Below the pieces are notes generated by a model. That model did no database searches. It was not told the DNA's origin and saw nothing but the letters and a program-made list of their open reading frames with translations. This document shows, one piece after another, positions 7,645-17,212 of a stretch of 64,000 nucleotides of DNA. The DNA comes from JAKJEP01 sp964580995 (GTDB lineage: Bacteria; Planctomycetota; Phycisphaerae; Sedimentisphaerales; SM23-30), in the NCBI GenBank assembly GCA_964580995.1, contig CAZOMV010000001.1:52413-116412 (forward strand), read 5' to 3'. Numbering within the stretch: position 1 is the stretch's first letter; each line of letters begins with the position of its first letter. The position numbers and the translations under genes are program-made.

Positions 7645-9960
7645 ATGGATCATGTAACCAAATATAATCCCCAGGCGTACCCTACGGATTATCCATCTTT
7701 GGAAGGCCCTGCCGGCTCTGCCGCACCATCCCCGCTGGGGGTGCTGCGTGCCCTAAGCCGCCGCTGGTATATCGTTTTGCTGACTTTTGTGTTGCTGGCT
7801 GGGGCGGGCCTGCCGGCGGTCTGGTTTCTGGTGAAGCCGAAATATCAAGCCGCCGCCGCGATTCGGGTGGCCCCGATCATCCCCAGTATCCTCTTCAGTG
7901 ACAAGGATTCGGAAGGGGTCATTCCGATGTACGAAAGTTTCATGAATACCCAGGCCGATATTATCGTCAGCGACCAGGTGGTGCAGCGGGTGGCGGATGA
8001 GCTGGGGGATAAAAAGCTCTCTTTGTTTGAGGAAAACGATCTGATTGCCCGTTACATTACTAAAAAAGAAGTCAAGACCATCAATCCCGTGGTGGCCCTC
8101 AAGCAGGCGGTCCAGGACGGAGTGATTGCGGTCATACCCGGCCGCAAAAGCGAGCTGATCAAGATTACCATGGATAGCCTCAATGCCAGAGAAGCCGAGC
8201 AGGTGGTGGATGCCTTTGTCCGGGCCTATATGAACATCGAAGGTTCCCGCTCTGCCCAGGGAGGCAATCAGAATATCGAGGTTCTGGAAAACGAACGCAA
8301 GGTGATCCAGGAGAAAATTCAGCGGCAGCAGGAAACGATCCGGAAAATGGGGGAGGAATATGGCACGATCGCCCTGACCGGCCGGCAGGATATGATGCTG
8401 GCCCGGGTTTCTGACCTGCGCCAGCAGTTGACCCAGATCGAATCGAGGAAACTGGCCTTGCAGTCGCTGGTCCAGCTTTCCGAACAGACCAAGGGCCAGA
8501 CTATTCTGCCGGAGAAACTTTTGGAACGGCGTTATGATTTTATTAATAGCGATCCCACCTTACAAATGCTGACCCAGCGGGTGGCCCAGCTCGAAGAGAG
8601 CCTGGTAATGGCCGAGCAGACCCTGGCCCCGACCAATCCGGAAATCCAGGAGCAAACGAAGATTTTAGAGGCTTTTAAGGAACGGGCCAAAAAACAGCGC
8701 GAGGATCTGGAAAAAACCTTCGATGACATGGTAGCCAAGGAGCTTACCGAGAACAGCCAGATGCAACTGGATAAGGCAAAGGCCGAACTGGAACAGATTG
8801 TCGTGCAGGAGAATATCCTGCGGGATAATCTGGCCAAGGAAAATGCCGACACCATTGAAGTGGGGCGGAAACAATTGGCGATCCAGGAACAGCAGGACCA
8901 GCTGGCCATGAATCAGGAATTGTATGAAACGATCCGCCGCCGCATCCAGGAATTGGAGGTGGAGCGGAAACGGCCCGCCCGCATTTCGGTGGCCTTTAAT
9001 GCCTCCAGCATGCCCATGCCGAGTAAGCGGATCAAACTCCTGGCTGCCGTACTGTTCGGGGCCCTGGCCGGCGGGATGTTCCTGGCCTTCTTACGCGACA
9101 AGGCCGATAAAAACATGTACACCCCGGAGGATATTGTTCGCTCGATTGGGGTGGCCGTGGTGGGTACCACGACTGCTCAAATGAACCAGAAAGACAAAGC
9201 GGCGGCCCGCCAGCAGATCGTCAGTGATTATCAAACCATCCGCTCCAACCTGCGATTGCTCAGCGACGGCCGGATCCCCAAAATCCTGGTGGTCACCAGT
9301 CCGGGGATGGGGGAAGGGAAAACCACCCTGTCCACCAACCTGGCCTTGAGTCTGGCCCAGGCCGGCGATAAAGTTCTGCTGATCGACGGGGATTTACGCA
9401 AGCCGGATATCGCCCGTTTATTGAAACTGCCGGAGTGTTTCTGGGGCTTGCAGGATGTCTTGCTGGGCTTGCGGAAGTGGGAAGAGGCCATCCATACCCT
9501 TCCCGAAAGCGGTTTGCAGGTAATGATTGCCGACCGGCGAAATAATGGCCAGGCCATAGAGCAGCTTTCAAGACCGGAGACCGCGGATATTATCCGGCAG
9601 ATCAGTCAGAAATACGATCATGTGATTATTGATACGCCTCCGGTCCTGGCTATTCCGGATGCCTTGCAATGGTCAAGAATCGCCGATGCCGTGGTTATCA
9701 GCAGTTTGTCGGGTCGGTCCAACCGTGCGGAGTTGCAGGAAACCTTTCAGCGGCTCTCCCAGATCCATGCCCGGATCCTGGGGAATGTTCTTGCCAATGT
9801 GCCGTTCCGCCACAGCTACAGTCGGTATGGATATGGCTATGGGTATGGACACGGCGATAACAACCAGACCCCTCCTGACGACAAACAAATCGATATGAGA
9901 CAACTGATGCTCTTACTCCAACCGCAAGAGCAGAATTCGGATGCTCCGGTTTCCCGATAG
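7645..9960 (+). CDS. Wzz-type polysaccharide co-polymerase fused to bacterial tyrosine kinase
   Basis: A 771-residue inner-membrane protein that sets polysaccharide chain length and controls export by tyrosine phosphorylation. An N-terminal membrane segment (WYIVLLTFVLLAGAG) is followed by the Wzz domain, a long coiled coil (about residues 210-440) and a second membrane segment near 460-480. The cytoplasmic BY-kinase has Walker A GMGEGKTT near 553, Walker A' LLIDGDLRKPD near 575 and Walker B HVIIDTPP near 659. A Tyr-rich tail (YSRYGYGYGYG) is the usual autophosphorylation cluster. The start was chosen as the ATG after AAAGGGAG rather than the upstream TTG at 7624. It follows the exosortase fusion and precedes the phosphoglycosyl transferase. 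Confidence 0.93.
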   Translation: MDHVTKYNPQAYPTDYPSLEGPAGSAAPSPLGVLRALSRRWYIVLLTFVLLAGAGLPAVWFLVKPKYQAAAAIRVAPIIPSILFSDKDSEGVIPMYESFMNTQADIIVSDQVVQRVADELGDKKLSLFEENDLIARYITKKEVKTINPVVALKQAVQDGVIAVIPGRKSELIKITMDSLNAREAEQVVDAFVRAYMNIEGSRSAQGGNQNIEVLENERKVIQEKIQRQQETIRKMGEEYGTIALTGRQDMMLARVSDLRQQLTQIESRKLALQSLVQLSEQTKGQTILPEKLLERRYDFINSDPTLQMLTQRVAQLEESLVMAEQTLAPTNPEIQEQTKILEAFKERAKKQREDLEKTFDDMVAKELTENSQMQLDKAKAELEQIVVQENILRDNLAKENADTIEVGRKQLAIQEQQDQLAMNQELYETIRRRIQELEVERKRPARISVAFNASSMPMPSKRIKLLAAVLFGALAGGMFLAFLRDKADKNMYTPEDIVRSIGVAVVGTTTAQMNQKDKAAARQQIVSDYQTIRSNLRLLSDGRIPKILVVTSPGMGEGKTTLSTNLALSLAQAGDKVLLIDGDLRKPDIARLLKLPECFWGLQDVLLGLRKWEEAIHTLPESGLQVMIADRRNNGQAIEQLSRPETADIIRQISQKYDHVIIDTPPVLAIPDALQWSRIADAVVISSLSGRSNRAELQETFQRLSQIHARILGNVLANVPFRHSYSRYGYGYGYGHGDNNQTPPDDKQIDMRQLMLLLQPQEQNSDAPVSR

Positions 9961-9976
9961 CCAAACGTCTTGTCCA

Positions 9977-11653
9977 ATGCAGCAAATTGTAATTCATAGA
10001 AAAGATTTCCCTGAATCCCCCAGTGGTATCCTGCGCACGGTTTTGTCCAGTGAATCCCTGGCCGCCCTGACTCTGGCGGGTCTTCGAAAACTGCATTCTC
10101 TGGATGGTTTCCCCAAGAACCCTCTTTTTGTAATACCTCGGCAATGGCAGGGCAAACCCGTCTCGGATCAAGCCCGAATTCAATATTACGAGCAAACGAT
10201 ACCTGTTATGCCGCCGGGGAGAAAGCACGGGAAAACCGGCCCCTGGCAGATCATCACCAATGGCCGTTATGTTACGGATATCGATGCCCAATGGCTTTTT
10301 GATATGGTCAATGATTTGGATGCTCCGGTGCTGGCGGTCCAGGCCGATTCGGAACTAACCGCCTTCCGGGAAAAAATACGTTTTACTTCCCAGGGTACGA
10401 TCGCGGGTTTCCGCCGCTGGTATGCGGATACGGCCAAAGAATGTGCCGTGCCGGCGGATTGGCCGCCGCATTTTCTGGTGAAGGCCGATATCCTTCCGAA
10501 ATTGCTGGTGGATGGAACCCTTCCCCTGCATTTCTCCGAGGTTGTATCCCGGTGTACCGCCCAGTCCTTGCCCCTGCGCAGTATTCGGCTGGCTGGTGTT
10601 ACGCTGGATCTGGAAACCGAGGAAGGTTTTCTTGCCTTGATCGATCATTACTTCAGGACTGCCTGGCCGAAAATAGCGCGGCGAATTCCCTCGCCTCCGG
10701 CAAACCAGGCAAACATAGACGATTCGGTGCGTATCTTCGGTAATGTCTGGATCGGTCAGGAGGTGTGCATTCGTCCCGGGGTCATACTCATTGGTCCGGC
10801 GGTGATTGGGGATCGGGTGGAACTGGGCGCGGGTGTTACTATCCAATCCTCCGTAGTAGGCCCCGGCCTTACGGTGCCTGAAAACTATTTTATAAAGAAC
10901 CGGGTCCTTACCCGAGATCTCCCCGTCGGGGATAAACTCTCCCCAGCTTCTCCGGTACGGGGATCCCGCCGATTTCACCTTCTCGCCCGGGCGTTTAACC
11001 AAAAAAAACGGCAGGATACCTTTCGTACCTGGCCCCGCATTTCCTATGCCGCTATCGGGAAACCCGTGCTTGATAGGGCGGCGGCCCTGCTGATCCTCCT
11101 GCTCTTTGTCCCTGTTCTTCCGTTTATAGCCCTGGCCGTGAAACTTTCCTCACCCGGGCCGGTCTTTTTCCGGCACAAGCGGCAGGGATTGCACGGGAAA
11201 GAGTTCGGCTGCCTGAAATTCCGTACCATGATCCAGGGGGCGGACGATCTCCAGCGAAAACTCCGCAAGATCAGCCAGGTGGACGGCCCCCAGTTCAAAA
11301 TAGACGATGATCCGCGGGTCAGCCCGGTCGGAAAATTTCTGCGGGATACCTATCTGGATGAGATTCCGCAATTTTTCAATGTTCTGCTGGGCCAGATGAG
11401 CCTGATCGGCCCCCGGCCCTCCCCGGTCCCGGAAAATACCTTGTGCCCACCCTGGCGCGATGCGCGGTTATCCGTGCGGCCGGGTGTCACCGGTCTCTGG
11501 CAGATATGCCGTACCCGCCAGGACGGGCAGGATTTTCAGGAGTGGATCCATTACGATATAAAATATGTCAAAAATCTCTCCTTCCGTCTGGATGGGTGGA
11601 TTTTTTGGCAGACCGTCAAAAAAATGGTCAAAGAATTTGCCCGGCAATTCTGA
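9977..11653 (+). CDS. Fusion: nucleotidyltransferase-like + left-handed beta-helix + polyprenyl-phosphate sugar-1-P transferase
   Basis: About 558 residues. The C-terminal 200 are a phosphoglycosyl transferase of the WcaJ/PglC class, which loads the first sugar phosphate onto undecaprenyl phosphate. It shows a membrane segment (LLILLLFVPVLPFIAL), then KFRTM, DEIPQFFNVL, GPRPS and RPGVTGLWQ. The N-terminal 220 residues look like a degenerate sugar nucleotidyltransferase (ITNGRYVTDID), followed by hexapeptide repeats (VRIFGNVWIG, VILIGPAVIGD, VELGAGVTIQ) near 235-290. This N-terminal layout mirrors the exosortase fusion two genes upstream. The ATG at 9977 was preferred over 9941, which lies inside the kinase gene; the choice is not certain. 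The same operon continues into the TPR gene. Confidence 0.9.
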   Translation: MQQIVIHRKDFPESPSGILRTVLSSESLAALTLAGLRKLHSLDGFPKNPLFVIPRQWQGKPVSDQARIQYYEQTIPVMPPGRKHGKTGPWQIITNGRYVTDIDAQWLFDMVNDLDAPVLAVQADSELTAFREKIRFTSQGTIAGFRRWYADTAKECAVPADWPPHFLVKADILPKLLVDGTLPLHFSEVVSRCTAQSLPLRSIRLAGVTLDLETEEGFLALIDHYFRTAWPKIARRIPSPPANQANIDDSVRIFGNVWIGQEVCIRPGVILIGPAVIGDRVELGAGVTIQSSVVGPGLTVPENYFIKNRVLTRDLPVGDKLSPASPVRGSRRFHLLARAFNQKKRQDTFRTWPRISYAAIGKPVLDRAAALLILLLFVPVLPFIALAVKLSSPGPVFFRHKRQGLHGKEFGCLKFRTMIQGADDLQRKLRKISQVDGPQFKIDDDPRVSPVGKFLRDTYLDEIPQFFNVLLGQMSLIGPRPSPVPENTLCPPWRDARLSVRPGVTGLWQICRTRQDGQDFQEWIHYDIKYVKNLSFRLDGWIFWQTVKKMVKEFARQF

Positions 11654-11701
11654 AAAACAAGCGATTGGAAAAATTTTACTCATAGAATAGCGAGGTTTGT
11701 T

Positions 11702-14700
11702 ATGGCCAAAAGGCGCTTGAATTGGAAATTTGTAATAGTACTGGTCCTGGCTTTCGCGGTGCTCGGAGTTACCGCCTATGCCCTGCGGCAGTGGAACCGC
11801 AGCCGCCGGGCGGTAAAGGCACTCGAGTTGGGTACGAAAATGTATGAAGAGGGAAACTGGGAACAGGCAGCCCAGAATCTGGGACGCTGTATTTCCGTTA
11901 TGCCGGACAATGTTCCCATATTAATGAAATATGCCGATGCCCAACTGAATATCCGGCCGTTGAAGCAGGCCCATATTCAGCAGGCCATCGGGGCCTACCG
12001 GCAGGTGATACGTGTGGATAAAAGCAATACCGAAGCGGCGGAAAAACTGGTGGATATCTATTTGCAGATGAATGTCCCGACCGAGGCGGAGTTTATCGTG
12101 CGGGAGTCGCTCAAAACCAGTGATACCCCCGGTTTTCGCCGCCGGCTGGCCGTGGCCCTGATTCAGCAGCGGAAGTTTCAGGAAGCGGCGGCGGAATTAA
12201 CGGGGATCATCGAAAAATACCCGCAGGAAATTCTGGCCTATGAAATCATGGGACAACTGGCCCAGCAGCGGCCGCAGGATGTTTCTACTCCCTCCGAAAC
12301 CTACTTCCAGAATGCCGTCAAGAACAATCCGGAATTACCCTATGCCTATATCATCCGGGCTTCGTATTATCTGCGGCAACAGGACCGGGACCGGGCACAA
12401 GCGGACCTGGCGGCGGCGGAGAAAATGAACCTGTCCGATCCGCAGGTGAAGATGCGTTTGATTCAGGAATACATTCTGTTAAACGATCTGGAAAAGGCGA
12501 AAGGATTGCTCTCGGAACTGCAAGCGGAAAATCCAAAAGACCCTGCCTTGTGGCAAGCCTGGTCCCAGCTTGCCCTGCGCTCCGGTTCGAAGGAGGAGAT
12601 GGTGCGGGTTGCCCAGGAGGGAGTACAGGCGCTGGACACCCGGAAATGGGATTTTCTGCCCACCGCGATTGATTTGCTGTTCCAGGCGGAGCAGCGGGAT
12701 CAGGCTCTTCCCTATATGGAGATGCTGCGGGAAAAAGAAGTATTCCCGGCCGTCCTGGCCTACTTTGATGGTGTCAACGCCTCCCTGCAAAATCAGGACT
12801 ACCAGGCGATTCAGTATTGGCGGCAGGCCCTGCAGTTGGGGAACAATTCGGCCCAGTTGCGGTTTCGGCTGGCGGATGCCCTGGAACGAACAGGCAACCT
12901 GCCGGAGGCTCTCCAGCAGCTACGGACTCTGGTGACTGAGCAGCCGGATTCGTATCAGGCGCACTGGCAATACGCCCAAATGCTGAGCCGGGCGGGCAAA
13001 TGGACCGAGGCGGCCGAACAGGTGCAGTTGGCACAGCAGATCACACCGGATCGCCTGGATGCCGTTATTTTGGCCATCCAAATCAAAATGCAAATCTTAC
13101 TGCAGGGTGGATTGGAACCCGGTGATCCGCAGTGGCAGACGCTGGCCCAGCAATTGCAACAGGTAAAACAGGCCGCTCCGGAATCGCAAGCCGTGCAACT
13201 GGCGGATTTTCGGCTGGCGGTGATTTTACAGCAGTATGACCGGGCAAAAACTATCCTGGAGGACATGAAACAAGCGGATCCTGCCAGTATTCAGGTGGCT
13301 ATGGCCCAACTGGAATTGCTGAGCAGCCAGGGCCAGACCGAGCAACTCGAACCTGCTTTGCGAACCATCGTTCAGGAGCATCCCCAATCCCTGCCCCCCG
13401 TCAAAGCCCTGGCGAGTTTATTGTTCCAACAGGGCAACCAGGCCGCCGGAGAAAAGGTGATTCAGGAGGCACGGGGCCGCATCAATTCCACGCAGGCCCA
13501 GCGGGAACTGGGAATGTTGCTGGCGGATTTATACCGCTCTCAGGATAAAAAGGATCAGGCCGCTGCCGTACTGAAGGAACTGTCCGGCCAATTGCCCCAG
13601 GATATTTCCATCCTGCGGCAGATGCTGAATGATAAGCTGAATGATAAGCTGAATGATAAGCTGAATGATAAGCTGAATGATAAAGAGACCCGGGATAACC
13701 TTTCCCAGGCACAGGATCTGGTGGACAAGATTAAAAAACTGGAAGGCCAGGACGGCTGGCAATGGCGCTACGAGCAGGCAAAACTTTGGCTTGGCAGCCA
13801 GGATTTTTCGTCCAATTATGCCGCTACGGTTTCCCTGTTAAAAGAAAATCTGCAAGCCCGTCCGGATGATAATGCCAGCCGAATTCTATTGGCGACCGCC
13901 TATGAACAGGCGGGCGACCAGCAATTGGCGCTTTCCACCTACCGGGAGGCATACAATCGTTCCCCGCGGGATTTGACGGTCATCGTGCCGACGGTGGCCG
14001 CCCTCAATAAAGCCGGGGAATTCAATGAGGCCAATGAAATACTCAATCGTACCGCCCAGCAGAAATTTAACCATCCGATTCTCTCTACGCTTCGTTTTCA
14101 AAATTATATCGGTCTGGGAGAACTGGACTCCGGTGTGAACATTCTGCAGGATTTGCTCAAAGACGATCCCGCTAACCAGAAAATCCGTCTCCAGATCGCC
14201 TTGCTGAAAATGCAGCAGGAAAAATGGCAGGAGGCGGAAACCCTGCTGAATCAGTTGCGAACGGATACCCCCGATTCGCTGCCGGTGCTGGCGGCCCTTA
14301 TCGAATTGCGCATTAAACAGGGACAGTCTGAAGAGGCTATCCGGTTCAGCAACGAACTGGTTGAAAAACAAAAGGATGCCACTGCCTATCTGGTGCGGGC
14401 CCAGACCTATGCGATGCTCCAAAAACCGGATCTGGCGGAAAAAGATTTCCAGCAGGCGGTGGCTCTGGACCCTGCCAATGTGGATACCCAGATCCTCCTG
14501 TGCGAATTTTACCGGTCCCAGGGGAAAGGACCCCAGGCTATCGCCGCCATGGAAAAAGTTCTGTCCCAGGAACCGGACAACCTGAGAGCTAAAAAACTGG
14601 CCATCACCCTTTTGAGGAGTTCTCCGGATTCCCAGCAGGCCCTTCGAGGAAAAACGCTGCTGGAGACAACCCTGGCGGCGAATCCCGAGGATGTGGAATT

Positions 14701-15919
14701 GCGCCTGTACAAGACCTCATCTCTGTTGGCTGCCGGCACCCAGCCGGCCATTGTCGAGGCAACCGCCATCTTGCAGAAGATTACCGAAGACCATCCGGAA
14801 TCGGCGGACGGCTGGCGGCTTCTGGGAGAACTGGCCTTCCAGCAGGGGCAGCCCGACAAGGGGATTGGTCTGGCGTTGCGGGGTCTGGCTTCCTCTCCCA
14901 ACCATAAAGAACTTCTTCTGCTCAAGGCCCGCTGCGAAGGGTATCAAACCCCTTCTTTGGCGATTCCTACCCTGAGCAACTTGCATCAATTGTATCCGAA
15001 GGATGCGGACATTACCTTATCCCTGGCCCGTGTCCAGATGATCTCCGGCAGTCCCGATCAGGCGATCACCCTCCTCGAAAAGGAACTGGCCGCCTGTCAG
15101 GAGTCCGACCGCCGCAATCTTACGATCGCCCTCTGGGAGGCCAGATATCACAACGGGGATACGGAGAATGCCTTGCAGCAGTTGGATGCCATGGCCACCG
15201 CCGAACCGGACAATCCCATTCCTCTGCTGACCCAGGCCCGCTTGCTGCGGGAGGATCAGAAGGGGGACGAACTGGCGGCCAAAGCAGTCCGGTGGTATGA
15301 GTCCAGTCCAAAAGGAGCGGAGTTGTTGCTGACGATTACCAACGAACTGAGGGCCGCTGCGGGGGAAAGGAATCTCAAAACCGCCGAGCAAATTCTGCGG
15401 TTTTTGCTGAGTAAAGAACCTGCCCAGGCCGTTGCGGTCGAGTCCCTGGCAACCCTGTTAAATTCCCTGAACCGGATTGACGAATCGGCGGAATTGTACC
15501 AAAGGCTTCTCGATCTTACCCCCGATAATGCCATCGCCATCAACAATCTTGCCTGGATTCTGAGCGAATATCAGAATAAATACCAGGAGGCCCTGGCGCT
15601 GGCCCAGCGGGGCCTGCAGCTCAAACCGGATTATCTGGATCTGATGGATACCCGCGGCGTCATTTATTCCCGGCTGGGGGAATACGACAAAGCCATTCTC
15701 GACTTCAATAAATGTATTGAGTTGTATCCGGCCCAGTCGCAGGGAATTGTGGGGTCCTATCTTCATCTGGGCCGGGCTTTGGCCGCTCTGGGGCAAAAAC
15801 AGGAAGCCTTGCAAAAGATACAGCAGGCATTGGAATTAAATAAAACCAATGGTGGGTTATCTCCAGGGGATGTTACAGGAGCTCAACAATTGTGCGATAA
15901 ACTATCGCAGGGAGAATGA
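11702..15919 (+). CDS. Giant TPR-repeat protein of the exosortase/EPS system (PrsT-like)
   Basis: A 1405-residue protein with an N-terminal membrane anchor (FVIVLVLAFAVLGVTAYAL) and then almost only tetratricopeptide repeats to the C-terminus. Examples are GTKMYEEGNWEQAAQNL near the start and RGLQLKPDYLDLMDTRG near the end. Large TPR proteins beside exosortases are known as PrsT-type components thought to scaffold polysaccharide assembly or export. This one lacks the lipobox often seen in that family and is anchored by a helix instead. A 12-bp tandem repeat interrupts the TPR region (see 13625-13684). It overlaps the LuxR-type gene by four bases. Exact binding partners cannot be read from the sequence. 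Confidence 0.88.
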   Translation: MAKRRLNWKFVIVLVLAFAVLGVTAYALRQWNRSRRAVKALELGTKMYEEGNWEQAAQNLGRCISVMPDNVPILMKYADAQLNIRPLKQAHIQQAIGAYRQVIRVDKSNTEAAEKLVDIYLQMNVPTEAEFIVRESLKTSDTPGFRRRLAVALIQQRKFQEAAAELTGIIEKYPQEILAYEIMGQLAQQRPQDVSTPSETYFQNAVKNNPELPYAYIIRASYYLRQQDRDRAQADLAAAEKMNLSDPQVKMRLIQEYILLNDLEKAKGLLSELQAENPKDPALWQAWSQLALRSGSKEEMVRVAQEGVQALDTRKWDFLPTAIDLLFQAEQRDQALPYMEMLREKEVFPAVLAYFDGVNASLQNQDYQAIQYWRQALQLGNNSAQLRFRLADALERTGNLPEALQQLRTLVTEQPDSYQAHWQYAQMLSRAGKWTEAAEQVQLAQQITPDRLDAVILAIQIKMQILLQGGLEPGDPQWQTLAQQLQQVKQAAPESQAVQLADFRLAVILQQYDRAKTILEDMKQADPASIQVAMAQLELLSSQGQTEQLEPALRTIVQEHPQSLPPVKALASLLFQQGNQAAGEKVIQEARGRINSTQAQRELGMLLADLYRSQDKKDQAAAVLKELSGQLPQDISILRQMLNDKLNDKLNDKLNDKLNDKETRDNLSQAQDLVDKIKKLEGQDGWQWRYEQAKLWLGSQDFSSNYAATVSLLKENLQARPDDNASRILLATAYEQAGDQQLALSTYREAYNRSPRDLTVIVPTVAALNKAGEFNEANEILNRTAQQKFNHPILSTLRFQNYIGLGELDSGVNILQDLLKDDPANQKIRLQIALLKMQQEKWQEAETLLNQLRTDTPDSLPVLAALIELRIKQGQSEEAIRFSNELVEKQKDATAYLVRAQTYAMLQKPDLAEKDFQQAVALDPANVDTQILLCEFYRSQGKGPQAIAAMEKVLSQEPDNLRAKKLAITLLRSSPDSQQALRGKTLLETTLAANPEDVELRLYKTSSLLAAGTQPAIVEATAILQKITEDHPESADGWRLLGELAFQQGQPDKGIGLALRGLASSPNHKELLLLKARCEGYQTPSLAIPTLSNLHQLYPKDADITLSLARVQMISGSPDQAITLLEKELAACQESDRRNLTIALWEARYHNGDTENALQQLDAMATAEPDNPIPLLTQARLLREDQKGDELAAKAVRWYESSPKGAELLLTITNELRAAAGERNLKTAEQILRFLLSKEPAQAVAVESLATLLNSLNRIDESAELYQRLLDLTPDNAIAINNLAWILSEYQNKYQEALALAQRGLQLKPDYLDLMDTRGVIYSRLGEYDKAILDFNKCIELYPAQSQGIVGSYLHLGRALAALGQKQEALQKIQQALELNKTNGGLSPGDVTGAQQLCDKLSQGE
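13625..13684 (+). repeat. 12-bp tandem repeat (5 units) encoding LNDK
   Basis: Five copies of CTGAATGATAAG (the last ends in A) encode LNDK five times inside the TPR protein. The first four units are identical, which points to recent slippage. Because the unit is a multiple of three, copy-number change keeps the frame. Confidence 0.95.
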
Positions 15920-16257
15920 GTATGACCCAATTCCGCCATCACCTACCAAACAATCCCTTTTCCCAGGAATCGGCCCCCAAGCAACCTCAGATCTCGTTGC
16001 TCACCGAAAAACAATGGGCGCAGGTAAAAAAACGCTTCAAGATGACACCCAGAGAATACCAGATCGCCCGGCTCGTATGCAGCGGTATGGGAAACGAAGA
16101 AATCGCGGAAAAATTACAGGTAATGCTGGGTACGGTGAAAACCCATATCCGGAATATCTATCGCAAAACCTGGGTTAATAACAAAATTTCCATGCTCTTG
16201 CGATTTGCCGAAGAAACCCCGGAAATAGATATTGTCTCACAAGATGTTCGCTGTTAA
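15916..16257 (+). CDS. LuxR-type HTH regulator without receiver domain
   Basis: A 113-residue protein whose C-terminal 65 residues are a GerE/LuxR helix-turn-helix: MTPREYQIARLVCSG, NEEIAEKL, GTVKTHIRNIYRK. The first 45 residues are polar and contain no receiver or ligand-binding domain. Its ATG overlaps the TGA of the TPR gene (ATGA), so it is translated as the last gene of the EPS/exosortase operon and could feed back on it. The -ITHIRN- position reads THIRNIY as expected for the recognition helix. Direct targets are unknown; the repeated upstream elements in this window are candidates but nothing proves a link. Confidence 0.88.
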   Translation: MSMTQFRHHLPNNPFSQESAPKQPQISLLTEKQWAQVKKRFKMTPREYQIARLVCSGMGNEEIAEKLQVMLGTVKTHIRNIYRKTWVNNKISMLLRFAEETPEIDIVSQDVRC

Positions 16258-16276
16258 TAAAACCAGCGGTTCTCCC

Positions 16277-17122
16277 TCAGTTTTTGGGGGTCCCCACTAA
16301 CCTTCCCTTTTCCCGGAGAGGCTGGTTTCGCCACTCTCCAATCCCATCCCACCACAGGGATATCCAATCGATGGCAGGCTCTGTGCCGCAAGTTTTTCGC
16401 AGATGCTCCCGCGCCATCTTGTGAAGCTGCTGCATGCAGTCCAGCCCTCCCATCTGCCAGGCCTGCACCCCAATATCAACCACTTCACCCTCTCTTTCCT
16501 GCACCTCATTTCCATTCTCCAAAATCAGCTCGGTAAGCTTACAGGAGAGAGGCTCCAGCTTTTTCTGGTAGTCGCTCTGCAATTCTTTTTCCTCCAGGTC
16601 AATCTGTTGCAGTAAAAGCTGCTTCTGCTGCTGTTCTTTTTCCTTTTCCCGGCGGGCCGCTTCCAGGCGTTCTTTGCGGAGCCGTCGGCTGGCTGGCAGG
16701 GTAGTTTCGATCAGGCCCAGAGTGGGATCAAGAAGGATCCAGACCACAAACGTCGCACCTATGGAGCCATAGGAAATCCCCAGCAGGCACTGGGTGATAT
16801 CATTCATGCCGATGATTCCCGCTATCCCTGCCAGACCGCCCAATAAAGGGGTCATGTAATAGAATACGATATAATATTCCGTGCTGGTCAGCGGATGTTC
16901 CAATTTGATGATCTGGCTTCTTGAGGAAGACCGGTAAATCGCGACCAGATACAGGCTCACCACCAGGAAAAACAGGACTGCCGATTGGCCCGATAAGGAA
17001 AAAATCACCCACCACTGCACCCCCGCCTGGCGCAGGGCCAGGATCAGGATATAACCGACACACAGCCCAAACCAGACGGTGTTAAGCAGGTGAATCAATT
17101 TTAGAAAACGCTGTTTTTCCAT
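16277..17122 (-). CDS. Membrane protein with coiled coil, function unknown
   Basis: A 281-residue protein with four predicted membrane helices in the first 150 residues (VWFGLCVGYILILAL, AVLFFLVVSLYLVAIY, LLGGLAGIAGIIGM, IGATFVVWILLD). A cytoplasmic coiled coil rich in Glu, Lys and Gln follows (RLEAARREKEKEQQQKQ), then a soluble C-terminal segment. I recognise no family. It is convergent with the LuxR-type gene, with only 19 bp between their ends, and has its own consensus promoter. Placement inside the EPS locus suggests a role in the envelope, but this is weak evidence. Confidence 0.75.
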   Translation of the reverse strand: MEKQRFLKLIHLLNTVWFGLCVGYILILALRQAGVQWWVIFSLSGQSAVLFFLVVSLYLVAIYRSSSRSQIIKLEHPLTSTEYYIVFYYMTPLLGGLAGIAGIIGMNDITQCLLGISYGSIGATFVVWILLDPTLGLIETTLPASRRLRKERLEAARREKEKEQQQKQLLLQQIDLEEKELQSDYQKKLEPLSCKLTELILENGNEVQEREGEVVDIGVQAWQMGGLDCMQQLHKMAREHLRKTCGTEPAIDWISLWWDGIGEWRNQPLREKGRLVGTPKN

Positions 17123-17157
17123 GGACAGATATTGCCTTACCGATTAGCACAACCTAA

Positions 17158-17186
17158 ATTATACTAATTCCTGCGTGATTTGTCAA
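17158..17186 (-). promoter_or_regulatory. Consensus sigma-70 promoter for the membrane-protein gene
   Basis: On the minus strand TTGACA (17181-17186), 17-bp spacer, TATAAT (17158-17163): a perfect match to the consensus. It predicts a start near 17151 and a leader of about 29 nt before the ATG at 17122. Confidence 0.8.
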
Positions 17187-17212
17187 GAATTTAGTTTTGT
17201 GGAAAGGTACCA

